Source: a virus. Taken from it: DNA of 40,660 nucleotides. This document shows, one piece after another, positions 22,015-30,682 of this stretch (positions are counted from its first letter, which is position 1; the number at the start of each line of letters is the position of its first letter). The stretch is taken from positions 1 to 40,660 of the IMG/VR virus record IMGVR_UViG_3300020180_000005. One strand, 5' to 3'. The position numbers and the translations under genes were made by a program. The notes beneath the pieces are model-generated. The model was given only the letters and a program-made list of their open reading frames with translations, searched no databases and was not told the DNA's origin.

Positions 22015-24519
22015 TTAGTCGTTATTAAAAAATGCATCCCATTGCTGGGCTAAAGTGTCAATATTATATTCTTTACGAGCCCACTCTATACCCAGGCTGC
22101 GTTTTTTCTCTAATTCATCTTGGTGCGTTAAAGCGTGAACTACAGCACTTACAATTTGCAATTTATTTGTTTTATAACTATATCGGCTGTTTACTGTTTC
22201 TTTTAATGCCGCAAACGGAGTGCATACAGGCACGGCACCAAGCGCGTGCGCCTGCATTGCCGTAATACAGCTTATCTCGTAAAACTCAGTAGGATAGAAC
22301 CAGATCGCACTTTGTGCAAATTCTTTATACAACTCGTCTTGCGAAATACGCCCTAGCTCACGAACGTTTGGAGTTTTAGCAATTAGCTCCATTAGCTCAG
22401 CCCTAAAAGCTTTCATTTCTTCGCCTCGTTGTTTGCTTTGTGGGTGAGATAAGTTATTTTCCATAATTGCATCAAAGGTGTTTAGACCATAGTAAATATC
22501 TAAGTGAGCCTCTGGAACTTTTTCTACAATTTTAGGCCACATCTTTAAAGCGTCTAGTAACCCGCGATCATAACTAGATGCGTAAATAACTTTGTAAGGA
22601 TCTCTCGCACCTGCATTTTTGTCAGCGTACTCAATTGCGTGTTTGTTTAATGCGTTACGTGTTTTAAAAAAAATACTATCATTAGTAATGCCATGCGCTT
22701 GTTTTAGAGATTCTATATGGGCATCTGATAGGGCTATAACTTTGTTCGGTGCCGTAAAGGCTATTAAAGGCAGATCTCCGTAACCTGTATCATGTAACCA
22801 CAAATACTGTTTGATAGCATTTATGATTGGTGTATCACCTTGGTAGCTGCCAAATAAAGAAGGTATACGCAAAGAGATAAAAATATCACACTTGGTATCA
22901 GGATTCCATTTACGATGGTCTAAATATAGAACATCATCAAACGTTTTGCCATCTGAATCACCGCAATAATTAAAGACAACTACTTTATTACCTAAAGCAG
23001 CCAGGCCTCGAGCCATTTGGATGCACATGCCCTCGCTGCCCCCAATGCCTTTGTTAATATCAGAATGCCCATCCCAGGGTTCGAAGTGTCCGCCTGCATA
23101 GAAAACAATAGATTTAATACCGCTAAGTACAGTCTTATTAGACTTACGTTTGACGTCGTATTTGATTTCTTTAATAAAGCGCCGCACTACTGGGTCGTCT
23201 CTTAGGTCAATAGGTATCGATGAGATGATTGACTCTAACTGATTAAATTGACTTGCGTATTGCATATACACAGTTAGCGCTTTTATTCCCTCAATAACAG
23301 CAATGCGCCTTTTATCTTGTTCAAGCTTGGTTAATTCGGATCTTAATTGTGTATTACTTGGCATAATTGACAGCAATTCTTTTGCTACTTGTATAGCTTC
23401 ATCTACTTTATTTAACGCCACTAAAGCTTGCAATTTAATTCGTCTAGGCACAATCGTATAATCCATTTCGTTTGTAACAGCAATGTTTTTCGGGATTCCT
23501 CTAGCAATCACACGATCAGAGTGCCTTATAGCAGATTCCCAATCGCCTGCGTATATAAATAGTTCTGCTAGTAATAAATCGCCGTCCGATAGTTGTGGTA
23601 ATATCCTTTTCAGTTGGTACGCCGCGCCCATCGCTTTATCATTAGCCTCAGTGGCTAAATAAGCCTTAGCTAATTTTTGATAAATATCATAGAGCAACTC
23701 GGCTGGTTTATTGTCTAATTTTTTGACATTAATAAGATACTCATACCATTGAATAGCGAGCTCCCACTCCCCATACTCAAAATGATCAAAACCAAGATTT
23801 CGAATTAATTTATCGCTTACATTCTGTAACCCAATACGCTCAATAGCTCTGGTCATAATTAAGTTATTACGCCTGTTTTCGGGTTTAGCATGGCCGCCGT
23901 CTGAACTATCAAACGGGCTTCTTTTATGAACAACTTTTAAAACGTCTTGCTCTCCTGTCAGTTGTGCCAGAGTTACAATTTTGGCATCACTTTCAAAGTT
24001 ATAAGTTTCATGAACTGGATCAGTCCATCTACCTGAGTGTTTTAGATTTATCAATCTCTCCCTTACTTGCGTAACTGCTCTTAACCCGTTAATAGCTTCT
24101 GCATAATCGTAAGTAATTAAAACTGCCGATAAATCAGCAGCGCACATTTTAGCTGTGATGCTTGGAATTATATTAGGGTTAATTATGATGTCGTCGGTGT
24201 CTAACCAAAAAGCAGCGCTTGCGCCAAGCTTTTTGGCCATATCAAAGGAGTCCTGTCTTGCTTTGTCAAACTCAGCTAAAACCTTTCTACCATTTACAAA
24301 AACAAAATCGTAGTCTTTACCTAGCTCTTTTTTTGAAATCTCATAAGGTCTACCTGTTTTCTTACACCACTGCTCCCACAATTCAACAGTTTGGTCGGTA
24401 GAGCCCGTGTCTTGGAGTATATAAAAATCAAAAACACCTGCTGTCGAATCAAGCATGCGTTCAATAATATCTGATTTATCTTTTGCGATTACGCAAAGTG
24501 CGGTAGTTGGGTTGGTCAT
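22015..24519 (-). CDS. Bifunctional glycosyltransferase: GT2 + TPR-like helices + GT4 (834 aa)
   Basis: Residues 1-250 form a GT2 domain (TTALCVIAKDKSDIIERMLDS, DTGSTDQTVELWE, and AAFWLDTDD with the metal-binding DxD). Residues of about 250-420 are TPR-like helical repeats (ELLYDIYQKLAKAYLATEANDKA, AGDWESAIRHSDRVI). The C-terminal third is a GT4-like GT-B domain (GIGGSEGMCIQMARGLA, VIYASSYDRGLLDALKMWP, ELGRISQDELYKEFAQSAIWFYP). It opens the sugar island. Such double transferases can add two successive sugars. No Shine-Dalgarno; the predicted RNA start lies at or just upstream of the ATG. Confidence 0.9.
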   Translation of the reverse strand: MTNPTTALCVIAKDKSDIIERMLDSTAGVFDFYILQDTGSTDQTVELWEQWCKKTGRPYEISKKELGKDYDFVFVNGRKVLAEFDKARQDSFDMAKKLGASAAFWLDTDDIIINPNIIPSITAKMCAADLSAVLITYDYAEAINGLRAVTQVRERLINLKHSGRWTDPVHETYNFESDAKIVTLAQLTGEQDVLKVVHKRSPFDSSDGGHAKPENRRNNLIMTRAIERIGLQNVSDKLIRNLGFDHFEYGEWELAIQWYEYLINVKKLDNKPAELLYDIYQKLAKAYLATEANDKAMGAAYQLKRILPQLSDGDLLLAELFIYAGDWESAIRHSDRVIARGIPKNIAVTNEMDYTIVPRRIKLQALVALNKVDEAIQVAKELLSIMPSNTQLRSELTKLEQDKRRIAVIEGIKALTVYMQYASQFNQLESIISSIPIDLRDDPVVRRFIKEIKYDVKRKSNKTVLSGIKSIVFYAGGHFEPWDGHSDINKGIGGSEGMCIQMARGLAALGNKVVVFNYCGDSDGKTFDDVLYLDHRKWNPDTKCDIFISLRIPSLFGSYQGDTPIINAIKQYLWLHDTGYGDLPLIAFTAPNKVIALSDAHIESLKQAHGITNDSIFFKTRNALNKHAIEYADKNAGARDPYKVIYASSYDRGLLDALKMWPKIVEKVPEAHLDIYYGLNTFDAIMENNLSHPQSKQRGEEMKAFRAELMELIAKTPNVRELGRISQDELYKEFAQSAIWFYPTEFYEISCITAMQAHALGAVPVCTPFAALKETVNSRYSYKTNKLQIVSAVVHALTHQDELEKKRSLGIEWARKEYNIDTLAQQWDAFFNND

Positions 24520-24526
24520 CCTATTT

Positions 24527-24555
24527 ATTATAATATGTAGGTATAATTATAGCAA
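24527..24555 (-). promoter_or_regulatory. Candidate promoter of the sugar-modification island
   Basis: On the minus strand TTGCTA (24555-24550) is followed after 17 bases by TATAAT (24532-24527). The -35 matches four of six positions and the -10 is perfect. The start point would be about 24520, at or next to the ATG of the large transferase, suggesting a leaderless or nearly leaderless message. Confidence 0.5.
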
Positions 24556-24576
24556 TTTGATTAATTAATTATCTAA

Positions 24577-25020
24577 TTAAATCTTTAATATTTTAGGGTC
24601 TATTGCTTTTAATTCTTCTGGTGTTTGAGCTAATTCTATATTTTGCAATTTAGTTATATCCCTTAACTCCTTTTTAAGCGTTGTAATTCTCTGCATTTCA
24701 GCTTCATCTTTATTTTCAATAGCAATCATGTATTCAGTATCTAATTTTGGAAAAACTGTAGCTCTTTGTTGTCTGAACGTATCTTTTTTAATTTCTCTTG
24801 CCTTTTTCATGTCAATGTCAATAACGCCTGTATCAATCCAAGCGTTTCGAAATGTCCTGTCTGTAGGTATTTCATCTTGTGTAATTACCCTCCATGATTC
24901 AACTTCTTGATCAAATTTACTTTTATCTACTTCAGCTTGAATATCAGCCTCTGAGCTTTCTTCTTTTAAATATTGCATTATTGCAACTGATTTATTTTTA
25001 AATTGTATTAGTATTATCAT
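24577..25020 (-). CDS. Probable tail fibre assembly/accessory protein (147 aa)
   Basis: The segment IPTDRTFRNAWIDTGVIDIDMKKAREI, followed by LDTEYMIAIENKDEAEMQRITTLKKELRDIT and AQTPEELKAIDPKIL, recalls a family often encoded just after phage tail fibre genes: PSDRTFRNAW, D-xEYM-x-A-x-E, LRDVT, TPEELKA-x-P. The exact role is unproven; fibre assembly or attachment is the usual guess. It follows the fibre gene here by ten bases. ATG 24978 (MQYLKEE) is an alternative start; 25020 has the better A/T-rich leader. The C-terminal half is helical and charged. Confidence 0.75.
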   Translation of the reverse strand: MIILIQFKNKSVAIMQYLKEESSEADIQAEVDKSKFDQEVESWRVITQDEIPTDRTFRNAWIDTGVIDIDMKKAREIKKDTFRQQRATVFPKLDTEYMIAIENKDEAEMQRITTLKKELRDITKLQNIELAQTPEELKAIDPKILKI

Positions 25021-25029
25021 ATTTTTTTA

Positions 25030-28000
25030 TTATGCTTGATCTCCATATCCAACGCAATGCCACGAGTCGGGGTCTTTGACAACATTTGTTACTGCTGTAG
25101 AATCGTGACAGTCCAGCTGGAAAGACCCTACAGCAAGTGTTCCACTTCTAATTACAACATTTCGAGCCGCCGCAACTGTGAGTGCAGTAGCTGCTTTTTC
25201 AACTGTTGCCAAAACAGCGTAACTCGCACTTGAGAAATCAGTACCAATTGTAACCGTCAGCAATCCAACACCCGCATCTGTGATAGAGGTTATGTTGTAT
25301 GAGGCTGTAATTGATGGCACTCCTGCCGATACAACAGCTTCTAAAAAGAACTTTGCAGAGCTAGGCGAGGCTGATGATGTCTTGCCATCTAGCTGCGTTT
25401 GGATTGCTGAGGTGACGCCATCGACAAAATTAAGCTCAGTCCCAGTGGGTAAGACAGAGACGGCTCCCAAGGTGAATGGGGTGGGAATCGTTACCGTTCC
25501 AGTAAAGGTTGGTGCGTCTAATGGTGCTTTGCCATCTATCTGCGTTTGGATTGCTGAGGTGACGCCATTGACATAACTGATCTCTGTTGAAGTTGTAACC
25601 GCAGCTCCTATATTTCCACTTCCATTAGTCGTCACTGCTCTATTTGCTGCTGTCGTACCTAGTTTAGAAAGTGCGATAGCAGCACCTGCCGCAACGTCAG
25701 CATTTACAATAACTCCTGTTCCAATTTCCGTTACATTAGATCCAGCACTAGCCGTGACATCTCCTGTTAAAGCAGCGCGTTGTAATAACGGTGTCGCATC
25801 TACATAAGTCAAGCTTGCATCTACCATGGCACCAACTGCATCCTGCGCCGCTTCGGTGAAATCAGTAACAGCCGTAGAAGCTACTGCTATAGTCGTATTT
25901 GAAATAGCAGTTACTAATCCTTTGGCATTAACAGTGGCTGATGCTACTTGTGTGGCGGAACCAAATGTTCCGACGTTTGCATTGACTGTAGCCAACGTCA
26001 AAGCTGTACCTCCTGTGGCGTCTCCTGTATGTGTTGCGTTGGAAACTAGACCAGAATACTGGCTATTGGTCGCATTATCTCCAGTGTTTGTACCAGAGTT
26101 AGTTCCTGTAATGTCTGAGGTAAAAGCAATTGTACCGTCTGCATCTTTAAGTGTATAAGTTCGGGCAACAGTTGCGGCATTAGAAAATAATGAGGTAAAG
26201 GTATTTGCTATGTTTCTCAAGCCTAGTGTACCGTTCAGGAACGTTTTTAAGGCTGAGTTTGTTTGCGATGAGGCTAAAATCATATCACCTGCCCCTGCTG
26301 AAGGTGCGGCAAAAGTTCCATCTCCACGTAAAAATGTTGTTGTGTTGTTTGGTGGTGTAGGTACAGCTCCCCCTACAGTCGCACTCATTACAGGGAGGTC
26401 AGAGTTGATAGCAATACTAGGTACTCCCGTAGTAGTAGTGTTTCTAAGAATACCAGTAGCAAGTCCAGCCATTGATACACCATTGATTCGTACTACTGTA
26501 AGAGCGGTAGCGCCTGTAGCGTCACCTGTGTGTGTTGCATTAGAAACGAGTCCACTATATTGAGTGTTAGTAGCGTTGTCTCCCGAGTTTGTGTTTGTAA
26601 GGTTTGCTACTGCTCCGTTAGCGAGCATGTCATTAGTTATCGCACTGTTAGCGATAGCTGTAGCGTTTCCTGTAGAAGTTACTACTCCTGTTAAGTTAGC
26701 GTTAGTAGCATCGTTACCGTTTAACTTGTTGATTGCTTGGAGAATTGTATCGGTAGTAGCTACAGTTCCTGCACCACTAACATACCCTGTGAGAACCTTG
26801 CCTATAACCGTTGCATTAGGTACAGTTGCTGCGTTTCCGACAGATGTAACTTCTCCTGTGAGATTAGCGTTTGTGATAACGGTTGCAGCATTACCGACAG
26901 ATGTTACTCCACCAGTTAAGTTAGCATTGGTGATTACAGTAGCTGCGAAACTTCCTGTGCCACTTCCTGTGACACCGCCTGTTAAGGTAATAGTTTGGTC
27001 GCCTGTGTTTGTGCCTGAGTTTGTACCTGTGATGTCAGATGTAAAAGCGATTGTTCCTGAAGCATCTTTAAGGGTGTACGTTCGTGCTACTGTTGCTGTG
27101 TTTGTGAAGAATGAAGTTATTGAGTTTGCTACATTTCTTAGTCCCAAAGTAGCGTCTAGGAATGTCTTAACGCCTGTATTAGTCTGAGCTGATGCAAGCA
27201 CCATGTCACCTGAGCCTGCTGGTGCAGCAAACGTACCGTCACCACGGTAGAATGTTGTTGCGTCGCGGGTTCCTGCTCCTGCTATCTTGGCATTCGTAAC
27301 TGCGTTATCGGCTATCCTTGCTGTAATTACAGCATTGTTTGCAATAGTAAGAGCTGTAGCGCCGGTTACTTCTCCGGTGTGTGTAGCGTTGCTAATTAAA
27401 CCAGAATATTGAGAGTTTGTGGCGTTATCTCCAGTGTTTGTTCCTGATTGGTTACCTATTGTTGTTAAATTAGCGTCAGTTACATATCTTTTATTTACCG
27501 AGTCAGCAATGTCCGCTGTAGTGGCATCAGCTCCAGCAGTTACTAATCCTTTTGCATCATATGTAATTTTAGTTTTAGTAGCACCAACAATTCCAGCGTT
27601 TTCATCCACTTTAGTATCCAAAGCAGCCTGTAAATCTGTTTGATTAGATAGCGTGCCAACAACATCACCCCAAGTAACCGCACCGCCAGATCCCGCTATA
27701 AATTCAAGGCCATCCTCAGTAGCTTTTACTTTAACAAACTTACCTGAGCCACCAACGTAGCTATTTGGCGCGTCTTTAAGTGTAGTGAATGTTTTAGCAC
27801 CACCACCACCACCTGCCAGCAATATATTGTCACCTTTTATCTTTGTATTAATACTAAATACTTTTTTATTATTTATTACGGCGCTGCTAATTTTAATAGA
27901 GCCGTCGGAAACTATATCTATTTCAGGCTCTGGTTTAGGGATTAATGATTTTAGATCTTCTTGCAGTTTTAAAAGTTCGGACCGATTAACATTGTCATTA

Positions 28001-28413
28001 TTAGAACCTATTGCATTAATAACCAGATCAGACAACCGCCGGATTGTTTTATCGTAGTCGACTTTGCCTTTCTTTGTATTTGAAAGTTGTTCCTGGATAT
28101 CAGATAGTTGAGCTATTAAGGCTTGCTTTTCTGTTGAATTATTTATGTTATTTTTATTAATTTCACTCTGTATTAGAGCTTTAATATCTTCGACTGTAGC
28201 ATCTAGCTTTGCACGAATTGTAGAAGCGGTATCAGCTTTGATGTTATTTAGTTCTGCCTTAAGTTCGGTTTTATTTTTTAGTAAGCTGGTGTTAATTTCT
28301 TTTAGTTCAGAAGAGACGTGCTGATCTATTTCCTGCTTTTGAGATGCAAGCGTTTTGTTAAATTGCTGCTTTATTTTGTATAAAAGCGCAAGTAGAACAG
28401 CAGATTTATTCAT
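25030..28413 (-). CDS. Tail fibre protein with coiled-coil N-terminus and NTGD-type repeats (1127 aa)
   Basis: Residues 1-150 are a coiled coil (KQQFNKTLASQKQEIDQHV and onward), expected for a trimer. The shaft has many Asn/Thr/Gly/Ala repeats, such as SGTNTGDN, NSQYSGLVSNATHTGDATGATAL and RGDGTFAAP, two long copies of an ARTYTLKD-ending block, and a C-terminal SFQLDCHDSTAVTNVV tip. It should bind the host surface. It overlaps the portal gene by eight bases, an odd place for a fibre gene because the tail-tip genes lie 18 kb further on. The repeat region is more GC-rich than its neighbours, suggesting acquisition or repeat expansion. Confidence 0.88.
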   Translation of the reverse strand: MNKSAVLLALLYKIKQQFNKTLASQKQEIDQHVSSELKEINTSLLKNKTELKAELNNIKADTASTIRAKLDATVEDIKALIQSEINKNNINNSTEKQALIAQLSDIQEQLSNTKKGKVDYDKTIRRLSDLVINAIGSNNDNVNRSELLKLQEDLKSLIPKPEPEIDIVSDGSIKISSAVINNKKVFSINTKIKGDNILLAGGGGGAKTFTTLKDAPNSYVGGSGKFVKVKATEDGLEFIAGSGGAVTWGDVVGTLSNQTDLQAALDTKVDENAGIVGATKTKITYDAKGLVTAGADATTADIADSVNKRYVTDANLTTIGNQSGTNTGDNATNSQYSGLISNATHTGEVTGATALTIANNAVITARIADNAVTNAKIAGAGTRDATTFYRGDGTFAAPAGSGDMVLASAQTNTGVKTFLDATLGLRNVANSITSFFTNTATVARTYTLKDASGTIAFTSDITGTNSGTNTGDQTITLTGGVTGSGTGSFAATVITNANLTGGVTSVGNAATVITNANLTGEVTSVGNAATVPNATVIGKVLTGYVSGAGTVATTDTILQAINKLNGNDATNANLTGVVTSTGNATAIANSAITNDMLANGAVANLTNTNSGDNATNTQYSGLVSNATHTGDATGATALTVVRINGVSMAGLATGILRNTTTTGVPSIAINSDLPVMSATVGGAVPTPPNNTTTFLRGDGTFAAPSAGAGDMILASSQTNSALKTFLNGTLGLRNIANTFTSLFSNAATVARTYTLKDADGTIAFTSDITGTNSGTNTGDNATNSQYSGLVSNATHTGDATGGTALTLATVNANVGTFGSATQVASATVNAKGLVTAISNTTIAVASTAVTDFTEAAQDAVGAMVDASLTYVDATPLLQRAALTGDVTASAGSNVTEIGTGVIVNADVAAGAAIALSKLGTTAANRAVTTNGSGNIGAAVTTSTEISYVNGVTSAIQTQIDGKAPLDAPTFTGTVTIPTPFTLGAVSVLPTGTELNFVDGVTSAIQTQLDGKTSSASPSSAKFFLEAVVSAGVPSITASYNITSITDAGVGLLTVTIGTDFSSASYAVLATVEKAATALTVAAARNVVIRSGTLAVGSFQLDCHDSTAVTNVVKDPDSWHCVGYGDQA
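26102..26345 (-). repeat. Tail fibre shaft repeat, copy A
   Basis: A block of about 244 bases diverged from copy B at 27025-27267, aligned in frame and encoding SQTNSALKTFL through ARTYTLKDADGTIAFTSDI. It reflects duplication within the fibre shaft. Short repeats also occur at 25381-25424 and 25528-25573 (encoding GVTSAIQTQ). Confidence 0.75.
27025..27267 (-). repeat. Tail fibre shaft repeat, copy B
   Basis: Counterpart of copy A, encoding AQTNTGVKTFL through ARTYTLKDASGTIAFTSDI. The two differ at many third positions, so the duplication is not recent, yet the protein pattern is kept. Confidence 0.75.
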
Positions 28414-30682
28414 TTATGATTTTTTCGATAAGTTCCGAAAGCGTTGCATCTCTCACATTACCAGAATTTTTAAAGCTGGAGATACTACCGTAAACCGGCA
28501 CGCCAAACGGCTTACCGTCTACCTTGACTCCGGCTGATTCTCTCTTCAATATTGCCACCCAAATAGATCTACAACCAAAGTGATTTGGTGGTGTTACCAT
28601 ATAAAAGTCTGGATCTGTAATTTGAAATACTTTGCCATCTAGATTACTACAGTATTCTGTAGTTCTATTGTCTAAAACAGCTGAATACCGATATGCAAAT
28701 ATAACGTCATTGTATTTATCGAACGTAACTTTTCTACCCCAATTTAACGCTTCAGGTAACAACGCTGCAACAGTTGGCTTTAACGCTACTTCAAAAAAGT
28801 TGTCATATTCTCGGTCAAGCAAAAGCTGTGCTTGGTTTTCAGGTATATTATTAATTAAAGCCGCGTTTGCAACGCTAGTTAATCTCAATTTTAATCTGTC
28901 TTGCTGTTCACCCACCGTTGCGTTAACTTTGTCTTCCATGTATACACGCTGTGGAGTTTTTGTTGTAGGTACTGATTCTAGCAACTCGTTAGCGGCTGAA
29001 ATCTTACCAAACTCCATTAGTTTAAGCACTTGTGTTAGTAGTGCTAGAGAATAATCAGCTTCCCCGCTATTTTCCGCTAAGGAAATCTTTACGCTGTTGA
29101 TAGATTTTCTACCCTCCCTAATTGCTTGTACGTATTTGTTAATTATATCCTGTTTTTGTACGGCAAGCTTGCGGCTTAAAATGTTTAGAGTTTCTCTTTG
29201 AGCATTTTCTAATTCATAACGAATGTCTGACCAGTTAACTTTCTGTTCATCAGCAAATAAAGCCCTCGACTCTCTAATAGCTTCTTCTGGTGTGATCATT
29301 TGATCTTCTAGGTTAACATTGTTGTACAATTCTGCTGTGTCTGTTTCTACTTTACTGTCTTCTTGACCTATTTTAGGAGCTATCTCTTGTTGTGGAGAAA
29401 CTTTAGCTATTAAGTCTTGTGCTGTATCAGATTCGTCTTTAGACTTCAACATATCTTCTTCTGATACGTCTAAACCTAGATCGTCAGAAACTCGCTCTTG
29501 GATACGTTCGGTAATAGCTGTATTAATCACGCCTTTCTTTATCATCTCAGTAAATAAAACATGTAACAACTCGGTTTTGTTATCTGATATCGGTTTTACT
29601 TTTAATTTTGGATATATCCCGCGCCCAAAATTAACTCTACAAAGATCAGCTATAACTTTGTTCCATGTTTCCTCTAAAATTATACGAGCAACTGCCTCTA
29701 ATCCTTGTTTAAAAAATTTAATTTGTGAATCACCCAATGACCTACTGCCAGTTTCTGTCGTTCCCAGATCAATAAATTGAGCCAAAACGGACTTAACCAT
29801 TAGCGAGTAATGCTTGTCGATGCCGTCTTGTCCGGCACGCATAACGTCTGCGGAAGATAGTTCAAGTGTTTCAATCGTCATCACATTCTCATCCATGGCG
29901 ATTACGGCTTCACTAGTAAATTTAGACGCGGCTGTAATAGCACTTACTACCATTTCATCGCTTGCTGATTTGTGACGAATGTAACGAACTTTTTGAGTTC
30001 CAAGTTCATGCCCTACATGGTTTAAAAACATGCCCTTGTGCGCTTTATCATAATGATACCAAGCCGCTTTTAACCCTGATCGACCATATAGGCTACCGTA
30101 CTCTTCACCAAAAGTCGCCTTAACTACTTTAGAAATAGAAGTTTCATTGCGGATTGTAACGTCTACGATTCTGTTTTTAAATGCCGTACGTTGCCTAATT
30201 CCTACAAAATCACCTTTATCATCTGCAATTAAATAAAGCTCGTGATCATTAATTCCTGCCCTAGAAGCCAATCTATCTAGATGTATTTTCTTATCGTCAC
30301 CAAGCTTATAAACAACTTCAAAAACTCTGTACCCTTCAATAAAAGCCCTAAGCATAATACGGTTAGTAAGTTCTAACGATTTTGCCATGCCGCCATCGTG
30401 TGAAGAATTAAACAAATTTGATTCTATAAATAGCTTTTCTTCGCTATCTTCTAAGCCTTCATAATTGGAAGGATCAACTATTTCAACTCCTGAAGCTAAA
30501 ATGGTGTTATTAATTGCATTAACTAACATCTGAACCTGACCATCGTTGTCAACCATAGACCTATAGTCTTGCAAAGTTAGATAATCGATGCGGCGTTCTT
30601 CTCCGTCATAGTTGCTAATTAAAGACTCACCTGGAACTCCAACGATTGTGGTCATCTCTCTTGGTGTTTTTACTGTTGGCAT
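28406..30682 (-). CDS. Portal protein fused to Mu gpF-like head morphogenesis domain (758 aa)
   Basis: The N-terminal two thirds fit Mu gp29-type portals (DUF935): IDYLTLQDYRSMVDNDGQVQMLVNAINNTIL, then RIMLRAFIEGYRVFEVVY, and DLGTTETGSRSLGDSQIKFF, with RVNFGRG near the end. The C-terminal part (662-711) is the gpF/SPP1-gp7 head-protein signature: YSAVLDNRTTEYCSNLDGKV and PPNHFGCRSIW, with paired Cys and His that may bind metal. In Mu these are two genes. The ATG overlaps the terminase stop by one base (TAATG). Forms the DNA channel at one vertex; the fused part would be inside the head. Confidence 0.9.
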   Translation of the reverse strand: MPTVKTPREMTTIVGVPGESLISNYDGEERRIDYLTLQDYRSMVDNDGQVQMLVNAINNTILASGVEIVDPSNYEGLEDSEEKLFIESNLFNSSHDGGMAKSLELTNRIMLRAFIEGYRVFEVVYKLGDDKKIHLDRLASRAGINDHELYLIADDKGDFVGIRQRTAFKNRIVDVTIRNETSISKVVKATFGEEYGSLYGRSGLKAAWYHYDKAHKGMFLNHVGHELGTQKVRYIRHKSASDEMVVSAITAASKFTSEAVIAMDENVMTIETLELSSADVMRAGQDGIDKHYSLMVKSVLAQFIDLGTTETGSRSLGDSQIKFFKQGLEAVARIILEETWNKVIADLCRVNFGRGIYPKLKVKPISDNKTELLHVLFTEMIKKGVINTAITERIQERVSDDLGLDVSEEDMLKSKDESDTAQDLIAKVSPQQEIAPKIGQEDSKVETDTAELYNNVNLEDQMITPEEAIRESRALFADEQKVNWSDIRYELENAQRETLNILSRKLAVQKQDIINKYVQAIREGRKSINSVKISLAENSGEADYSLALLTQVLKLMEFGKISAANELLESVPTTKTPQRVYMEDKVNATVGEQQDRLKLRLTSVANAALINNIPENQAQLLLDREYDNFFEVALKPTVAALLPEALNWGRKVTFDKYNDVIFAYRYSAVLDNRTTEYCSNLDGKVFQITDPDFYMVTPPNHFGCRSIWVAILKRESAGVKVDGKPFGVPVYGSISSFKNSGNVRDATLSELIEKIINE

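Noticed and set aside
26564-27187. Long rightward open frame (207 codons) and others inside the fibre gene
   Set aside because: They are antisense to the repeat region of the fibre gene, have repetitive Ala/Val/Pro composition, and lack a start context; they come from the biased repeat DNA.
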